Shown here piece after piece: positions 57,272 through 64,000 of a stretch of DNA of 64,000 bases (its first letter is position 1; the number at the start of each line of letters is the position of its first letter). Where the stretch lies: the NCBI GenBank assembly GCA_028274465.1, contig CM051458.1, positions 71,270,885 to 71,334,884 on the forward strand. Direction: 5' to 3'. A program made the position numbers and the translations under genes. Source of the DNA: Plantago ovata. Lineage: Eukaryota > Streptophyta > Magnoliopsida > Lamiales > Plantaginaceae. The notes beneath the pieces were generated by a model. It was not told where the DNA came from, did not search any database, and saw nothing but the letters and a program-made list of their open reading frames with translations.

Positions 57272-57971
57272 GCGACGCGCGACCAGCTGCATCAGTGCCC
57301 ACTCATAATGTTCGTGTTACACGAAGCCAAAAAAGAAAAGCACCAGAACCAGTCGAGCTCCATAGGTCGAAGAGGATCCTAAAAGGACCTCAGAAGCAAA
57401 GCCTTATGATAGAAGACATCAGTGAACTTGATGTCGGCTTATCAGATCGGGAGATGTTCTTGGTGTTTGGTGGAGAACCAAAATTAAGATGTCTGGTTAT
57501 GTCGACGCTGGATTTGAATCAGATCCTGATGACTTTAAGTCACAGACAGGATACGTATTCAAATTGAACGGAGGGGCTATCTGTTGGAAGAGTTCTAAGC
57601 AAGCCACGATTGCTGACTCATCCACAGAAGCCGAGTACATTGCTGCATCAGAAGCATCGAAAGAAGCTGTCTGGATTTCAGAGTTCTTGAAGGAATTGAG
57701 GGTTGTTCGTGCTCCTAGTACAATAACGATCTATTGTGACAATACGGGCGCCGTCGCTCAAGCCAAGGAGCCTAGATCTACAAACAAGAACAAACATGTT
57801 CTTAGAAAGTATCACGTTATACGTGAGATTATTGATAGAGGAGAAGTTAGTATAGAACGTGTCTCTACCACGGACAACGTGGCAGATCCTTTCACCAAGG
57901 TCTTATCAGTGGATGTCCACTTAAGACATTATGCTAATCTGGGTATTAAGCATAAAGGTGACTGGCTCTAG
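57272..57971 (+). pseudogene. Copia pol end: linker and RNase H, RT missing
   Basis: The frame after the solo LTR (THNVRVTRSQKRKAPEPVEL, LDVGLSDREMFLVFGGEP) changes frame at about 57480 directly into RNase H: MSGYVDAGFESDPDDFKSQT, ADSSTEAEYIAASEASKEAV, YCDNTGAVAQAKEPRS, DNVADPFTK, ending at TAG 57969-57971. The RT domain (YVDD box and its surroundings, normally several hundred residues) is absent, so this copia copy is non-autonomous. Confidence 0.85.
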
Positions 57972-57973
57972 TC

Positions 57974-57985
57974 CAAGTGGGAGAT
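57974..57985 (+). promoter_or_regulatory. Polypurine tract of the copia element
   Basis: CAAGTGGGAGAT precedes the 3' LTR; the usual Ty1/copia form. Confidence 0.75.
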
Positions 57986-60083
57986 TGATAGTGTATATGT
58001 CCTAGAGACAGTCTTTATTAAGGGCATGCAGCCCTTATAAAGGGCATATATGTACTATTACACAGGTCAACGTAATATAATATATGTTTGTTGTTTGACT
58101 ATTGAGTATCGCTTTCATATTTATATTACACCAGGCATGCAGCATGTCATATCTCTATTCCTGTCTGTATTGATATTAAACATGTCCCCTAGGATAGATG
58201 ACCGATCACACAGATAGTGGGAGCTATGTGAGTTATCATCTATCCCAAACTCTCCCTAGTCGAGGTTCATCTCGGATGTAGGGGTCTGAATGAACCAGCT
58301 GAGACTAGTATGCGTGGAGGTTATACTTGTTGGAGCAAGTGTGAGCCGATCCCACGCCCACGGAACGGATTGTTGGACAATCAAGAAACGTTCCCATAAC
58401 TGCGCATAGTTGTTCGAAGGATGATTACCGAACAATGGAAGTACCCACCGGACACTCCCATCGATGTATACTCTACACCGAAGTGTCTATGGAAACCGGT
58501 ATGTTGTCGAAGTGATGCCAGTCGTCCTTTGGACTTACAGGACTTTATCATCACATTTATTGCCCCATATCCTTGGTGGACCCGTCGATGTCAGCTCTGA
58601 ATAAGCAGTTGACCCAAGACACGATCCAGAATTATGGCTACATACAAATGGGGATGATAAGTGTTTCTGTGAATGATTCATCTCTCATGTGTAGCACAGG
58701 AGAGCACTGCTCATAGTCGTTCATAGTTTTGATTGGTAAAACCGCTGGCCAGCGTATCAATATTATTATGATAGTCATAATAGATATTGAATTCACCATG
58801 CAACTCACTGAAGATGCCCGTGGATGTATTATTGGGATAGACACTTCATCAATCCTAGATGCATTCGAGTCAGTCAGAAGAAGGGACGTTACCATCGCCG
58901 CGTTGAGCGCAACAGACTTCACAACGAAAGGGTTTACTTTGAGAAACCTCTAAAACGTCCTCATGTATTAATATTGCAAATGGAACCGTCTAGGAATTCC
59001 ATTTTGCCTAGTCTAGGACTTGCTTAATACAATGAGGCCCTATGGGTCACACTATGTGGTGCTTCAGCTTATCCGAATATCCTTGAAGATGGAATCGCAA
59101 TTAATTTGGAATTAATTGTGATTGATGGATTATAATTGATTTGGAATTAATTATAATAATTTGTGGCTCAATTAATGATTTGGAATTATTAATTGAATTG
59201 GCTGACTAATTGTATTTTATGTAAATACAATTAGAGATTATATTTTAGAAATATAATAGAGGGTTGATTTGAAAGGATATGTTAATTTAGAATTAATATA
59301 TGCACATGGGCAAAATCTACTTGGAGTTTGAATTGCCTTAGAACTATAAGTGGGTCCCAAAATCGGGACCCACCTATCTCCCTTGGGACGCACGCGCGCG
59401 AGATGGAGTAGGGGAAGGAGTTCGACTCCTTCCTCTATTAGAAGTCCAAGGGATAAGTTAGATTTTCCTGATTGAGTTCTAACTTGATTGAGAATGAATC
59501 TAGACTTGAATTGGTTTCCTAGTGCGATAAGAATTAGATTCTTATTCCTTTATGAAGTCTAATTGATTATTCATTAGGCTTCTATTGACTACTATATATA
59601 GTAGACTATTAGAGAGCTTTTGACACACAGTTCAATACACAGACATATAATTAGTCTACCAGTTTTCTTAGAGAAAATAAAATCTCTCCCCTACCTCTCC
59701 CTAGCCTCACGCGCGCGCCACCCCTCACCGGAGGAAAACCGCCGCCCCATCTTCTTAGACACACAAAGAATATCCTAGCATTCTTTCCGATAAGCTGTTT
59801 ATCCGTGGATACCAAGGTTGAGGTTCAATGAGCTGGAAACTAACTTTTATTGTCTTGCAGATAATCAAAGTATTGCAGATATCTTCGACTTCGACGAAGG
59901 AGAAGATATACTAGACTATTACAAAGACTTGGTACATGTGCTTTCTTTTGGAGTATTGTAAGTCTTCTAATTGACGTGTTTAATATATACGGTATATACA
60001 TGATCAATTAACCTGCATGTTAAGAATTTTTTTTGAAATTCCGCTGCGTACCCTATGGGTAACTCTGACCGTATTTTCTTACA
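57986..60083 (+). repeat. 3' LTR of the copia element
   Basis: 2098 bp; highly similar to the 5' copy. One hairpin (near 59170) has an A-to-G change that would still pair as G-U in RNA. Confidence 0.92.
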
Positions 60084-60216
60084 GAGGGAAAGGCACCAAG
60101 GCGCGAATACGGAAATCTTTTTTCGCCCAGTACTAGTCGAGGCTCTACTCTACCTCTACTTCAACATAGTTCCTCAAATATCTTCTACGAAGATACTTGG
60201 AAACTAGGGGGACATA
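60084..60216 (+). other. Tat 3' end with polypurine tract
   Basis: Resumption of Tat sequence after copia. The PPT AAACTAGGGGGACATA is at 60201-60216, directly before the LTR. Confidence 0.75.
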
Positions 60217-61054
60217 TGTTGGTGTTAAAATATGTCCAGTTCGCATGTACGAACTAGAGCGGTCTAAGAGCGTGACAAAGCATCAAGGGTCGTCCCTCAA
60301 GGGGCGCGACGACACCCAAGTATGTCACTAAGGTGTGGCTCGACCAACATAGGGTCCGACCATCACTAAGAGGCCAACCCTCAAGATAAGCTCACTACAA
60401 GGACAATGCAGCTATTGGGCTCGAGGAGCATCGCTAGGGCTCGAGGAGGACCTTACGTCAAGGTGACACCCTCCAAGAGAAACTAGGCAGAGCACTACTC
60501 GGACCACGGACGTAAGAGGAAGGAACGGGACCAAGGGAGACCACCCATGGTCGCTCCCTGTGGGACCCGTCTTCCAGATTACTCCATAGGACCCAAAAAG
60601 TCAATACTGCCCTCTCAACCCTAGCCAAGATGTTTGGGCCATAGCCCATGGACCTCCTTAATGGGCTTGGGCCTAAGGAGGCTTCAAACTCGGTCGGACA
60701 TTTGTCACGATCCTACATGGAGTGAGATTAAAATACTACGAGTATATAAAGAACTCATTCATTACCCAGCGGGTAAGCATTCATAGCTCTCACCCACCAC
60801 TCACCTACCACATTTACTACTCTTACTAGGGAAGCCCTACAACTCCCTACACGTAAAGTCGTCCCTCCGGTTTGATCCTCGACAAACCGGGCACGAGGTA
60901 CTAACCCCCCTCCCTCCAGTCTCTTTCAGGTACGAGGAAGCTACATGAAGATTTCCTATGATCTTAAGAGGAACACTACATGAAAAAGACCTAGAATAGT
61001 GTGTTGTGACGATCCACTGCGAACTTAGGAAGAAGTACGAATTACCCTTCAACA
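60217..61054 (+). repeat. 3' LTR of the Tat element
   Basis: 838 bp, TGTTGGTGTT to CCTTCAACA. TATA box at 60743-60749. Followed by GATGT 61055-61059. Confidence 0.92.
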
Positions 61055-64000
61055 GATGTGAATAGAGAAAAACTCATTGCAATTTCCAACAAGAGTATGA
61101 AGGCTGTTGTACTTAAGAATCATGTCTTGCTGATCAGAAGTCAGCTTAGACAATTCTTCTTTAATAAAAGCCAAGTTCTCCTCATGTCTACGCTCACTAT
61201 TCACTTTTTCTTCCATGATTGACTGAGCCTTTGTCAATGCACTTTTGGCGAGCTTGAGTGCTTGACTGACATCATCTTCATAGCTCTTGTGATGTAGACT
61301 TATATCATTTTGAGCTATTGTAAGAGTAGTAGTGCGTCTCAGCACAATAGTCAGTATTTTTCCTATGTTGAGTGGACTCTCAACAAGAAGTCCATCATCC
61401 TCTTCTTGGCATGCTTTGTGAACAGCCATTAGTGCTTTAATTCGAGGAGTAAACTCCTCAATGTTTGGAAACGACAATAAAGGGGGAGTAAGTGAATGGG
61501 CTTTAAGTTCAGTGGCAATCTGGTCATCGTTTCTCAGCAAGCGGCTTCTTTCCAAATCTTCTTCATCAGAAATGATGGGTGATGGAGGAATTTCTAACAC
61601 TTTTAGTTTAGCTTTCTTTGCCTTTTCTTCCTCATTAGGTTCATCAAGGCCAACAACCTTGACGCATAAGTCTTTTTCCTCAGACACTTTTGGTTGAGTG
61701 GTTGCTGGAGGCAACTCTTGTGACTCAACGACTGGAGTTTCACCAGTAGTAAGTGGAAGGGAGGATTCTTCAAAGTTGTTCACTCCTGAAGATTGAGCAA
61801 TGTCTAGATGTTGAGTACTTCTGTCATGAATCTGTAGACTATTCTGTAATGCTCGTTGATAATCTTCATCAATATCTTAATTTTCCTCAAGGTTTGAATC
61901 AGTGACCTGAGCTTCGAGTAAGGCTAACTCGGCATCAGAAAGTTTAGTTTTTCCTTTAGGCATTTCAACCCGCTTTCTGGCGTATTCTTCTTCAGTCTCA
62001 ACAACTTGTTTAGTTGTTGGAGTGTTTTTCTCAGCAGGAGTCGAAGCAGATTCCTGTTGCTGACTGTGAGGTTGTTCAGCATTTTGATTTTCGACATTTG
62101 CTTGATCTTCTTGATCAACAACTGACAATTTTTCTCCGCCAGCATCTGGACTAGGACCTTGATTGTCATCATCATCGTCCTTACTGTCCTTAGAATCTTT
62201 TGATTCATCATCACTTGTGTCTTTAGGGACATTTTCATCCTCTTCTTCATCATCATTATCTGTTAGAATAACTAACTCGAGATATTTGTACTTGGCCTGA
62301 CTTGTTACCTCTTCTTCCTCATTGATTTTGTGGTGATCAGCCACCACAGGTACAAATGAACCCTTGAGCATCACAACTTGTTCAGCTGGAGAGGCACTCT
62401 TGAACTTAGCTTTCATATTCTCTCTGATTATGACAACCAGATTAGCATTCATTTACTGAGAATATGATAGCTCTTCAGGAAGTATGGAGTGTACAAATGT
62501 CTCGAGCTTGATGAGAGAGTTTCTATTCTTTTCGTTTGATAGATGGATGTGAAGGTCTGAGAAGTCCATCCTTCTATACCTTTGCCAGTTTCTACAAGAT
62601 ATAGCAACTCTGGTCAAAGTGTTTCTCTTGAAGTTGGAGTACAGTTCATCAGAACTAAGTTCTTTGACCTCTGTGATGAGAACCGCTTCTTTTATCTCCT
62701 TTTGAGCCTTAATAAGAGGAAAGTTAATTTCAGGAAGGTTTTGGAAAGTAGTTTTAGAGTCTAAAACTGTAACATGAATTACCTGTTGGTTCTCAGCAAG
62801 CTTATGTTGCACACTTAGTTGTGCAGGTACTACTTCCATTGCTTCAGGAGCTGTAGTAGCATCCTTGAATTGTTCATCCTGAAATAACACCTTGTTAGAT
62901 ACAAGTACTGAGTTTTCAAACTTAGTACAATTACCAAAATTTTCATCTACCTGCTGAGTAGGAGTTGTAGATTCTGGTGCAGACGTTTCAGCAAACTTCT
63001 GGCTTGTATCTTGAGAAGTCTGTAAAGAAACAATACTGTTAGCTAAAGATAAAGTATCAGATAAATAATTTTTGCTTATGTGGTGACTCAGTCCTTTCAG
63101 CATTGTTAGCTTCTTCATTATCTAGGACTTGTTCTTCAGCAGACTTCTTTTCTTGCTCTTCTTGAGAAAGTTGTGCAACTTCAGCAATCTCCCTTGTCTC
63201 TGAGTGGACAAGTTGAGCAGAAATATCAAGACCTCTAAGTTCACTACTTGTCATAAAAAGGTCCACTGACTTGTTGCAGTTGTCATCAATCTGCATGTCC
63301 ATTTGCTGGCTTAGGTCAGTCATCACCAGTTGGACTTTGTCAATTGAAGTGAGTGGTGAACTTGGTCTTACATTCTCAGCATCATGAGATGCGTCGTTGA
63401 ATGATGTTTCTTGTTGAGTTTCAGCAAACTCTTGGATTTGAATGGTTGTAGTTTCAGCAATTGGTTCTTCAGTAGTTGCAGCTTCAGCAACTTCTTGGAC
63501 TTGACTGGTTGTTGTTTCAGCAACTGTCTCTTTTTGTTTTGTTGCTTTGCTGGCAACATTCTCAGCAAGTGCAACCTTTTTGAGGTCTACAGCAATATCA
63601 CTTGCTGGTTCCAGAGTTGTATCATCCAGATTATCTACAATGTAGACATCTTCTAATCTTTCTAAGATAGGAATTTCATTTCCACTGCCTTGTGGTCTTG
63701 CTTCAGTAGATGGATCCAAATTTATTGGGTTTGCAGAGGCCTCAGTAAGCACTTCTGCAACATCTACTACAGTGGTTTTCTTTTCAGCAACCACTGGTGT
63801 ATCATCGTCCTGAATAACATGGACGACCGGCACATACTTTCTTGCCTTTGTTTTCTTCCTTGGGAAGGTAGTTTTTGTCCTTGCCTTCTTAGGAACAGGG
63901 CCAGCTGATGAAGCTGCAGTCTGAGTATCATCATCAACTTTTCTCTTTTTCTTTAATCTTTTGCTGGGTGCATTAGTGTCAGCAACCGCAGCAGTATCAG
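61055..64000 (-). pseudogene. SIRE-like extra (env-position) ORF, N-terminal and middle part
   Basis: Reading leftward from the edge: a Lys/Arg-rich part (PRKKTKARKYVPVVHV), long Glu/Thr/Ala-rich low-complexity repeats (TTSQVQEVAEAATTEEP, TTTIQIQEFAETQQE), a frameshift near 63060-63120, then SDELYSNFKRNTLTRVAISC and YRRMDFSDLHIHLSNE. In-frame TAA at about 62453 and TAA 61877-61879 follow, with an Asp/Glu/Ser-rich stretch, then a probable coiled coil (SIMEEKVNSERRHEENLAFI). It continues at 14338. Function unknown. No transmembrane segment is evident, so 'env-like' describes position only. Confidence 0.55.

Larger units (their letters stand above)
41673..60083 (+). mobile_element. Ty1/copia element lacking RT, TSD GAGGG, with two insertions
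   Basis: LTRs 41673-43765 and 57986-60083; GAGGG at 41668-41672 and 60084-60088. About 9.0 kb without B2 and the solo LTR. PBS for initiator tRNA-Met, long leader, gag, protease, integrase, then RNase H. The order integrase before RNase H is that of Ty1/copia. The RT domain is missing. LTRs of about 2.1 kb are long; Tork/Angela-type lineages can reach this, but I leave the lineage open. Confidence 0.92.
14339..61054 (+). mobile_element. Ty3 Tat-lineage LTR retrotransposon, TSD GATGT, with three primary insertions
   Basis: The LTRs are 14339-15172 and 60217-61054; perfect 5-bp duplications GATGT lie at 14334-14338 and 61055-61059. Removing nested elements leaves about 13.3 kb. Order: LTR, TGGCGCC-type PBS, gag, protease, RT, RNase H, second RNase H, integrase, long 3' region with an antisense gene, PPT, LTR. 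A second RNase H is the hallmark of the Tat lineage. The two LTRs differ at roughly 5-6% of positions by eye, more than the LTRs of elements inserted into it. Gag and pol have many stops and frameshifts, so the copy is dead. Confidence 0.93.
12188..64000 (-). mobile_element. SIRE-like Ty1/copia element, 5' part beyond the right edge, interrupted at 14339-61054
   Basis: The visible parts on the minus strand are a long extra ORF (64000 to 61055, resuming at 14338), a polypurine tract and a 770-bp 3' LTR. The boundary AAAAAGGGGGAAA directly before TGTTAGGAAAC is the layout seen in SIRE/Maximus copia elements, which carry an extra ORF after pol. Gag, pol and the 5' LTR would lie beyond position 64000. 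The flank 12183-12187 (TTCAA) is the candidate target duplication; its partner is outside the window. Confidence 0.7.

Overview
The window is plant nuclear DNA, most likely from a eudicot. It is almost entirely transposable elements nested inside one another. I see no ordinary host gene, no rRNA or tRNA gene and no CRISPR array. The plant origin is supported by an L1-type LINE carrying an RNase H domain, Tat-lineage and tRNA-Asp-primed Ty3 elements, a SIRE-like Ty1/copia element and an iMet-primed copia element. The species cannot be named from the sequence.

Layout. (1) Positions 1-2629, minus strand: a reverse-transcriptase gene with N-terminal zinc-finger-like motifs, open off the left edge. 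(2) Positions 3978-12187, minus strand: a degenerate L1-type LINE with a poly(A) tail, split by a solo LTR (8694-9879, TSD GGTTG). (3) A SIRE-like copia element (minus) is inserted in the LINE. Its 3' LTR is 12188-12957, its extra ORF lies on both sides of the next insertion, and the rest is beyond the right edge. (4) Inside that ORF sits a Ty3 Tat-lineage element, 14339-61054 (TSD GATGT), about 13.3 kb once its insertions are subtracted. It has gag, protease, RT, two RNase H domains, integrase and an antisense intron-containing gene. (5) Three elements are inserted in the Tat element: a gag-protease-only element A (16408-23112, TSD GAACG), a gag-protease-only element B1 (24746-33027, TSD GTAAG) and a copia element (41673-60083, TSD GAGGG). 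(6) The copia element carries a minus-strand element B2, the same family as B1 (44896-53050, TSD ATCCA), and a solo LTR (55997-57271, near-perfect TSD).

The nesting gives a strict order of insertion: LINE, then SIRE-like, then Tat, then A/B1/copia, then B2 and the solo LTR in copia. The LTR pairs agree with it by eye: the Tat LTRs differ more than those of the elements inserted into Tat.

The most interesting content is not a classical gene. Elements A and B have the same pol-less plan: tRNA-Asp PBS, gag fused to an aspartic protease with a shared C-terminal extension, then a compensated RNA-hairpin candidate, a long noncoding 3' region with repeated hairpins next to polypurine-tract-like sequence, and a purine-rich tract. 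Both carry arrays of short palindromes with a GCG-N3-CGC core in the LTR and again downstream of gag, with family-specific arms. The same core recurs in the leader of the unrelated copia element. The copia LTR also contains a train of about ten short hairpins, most with 3-nt loops. The elements may depend on enzymes supplied in trans by relatives, with these structures as cis signals; that last step is inference.
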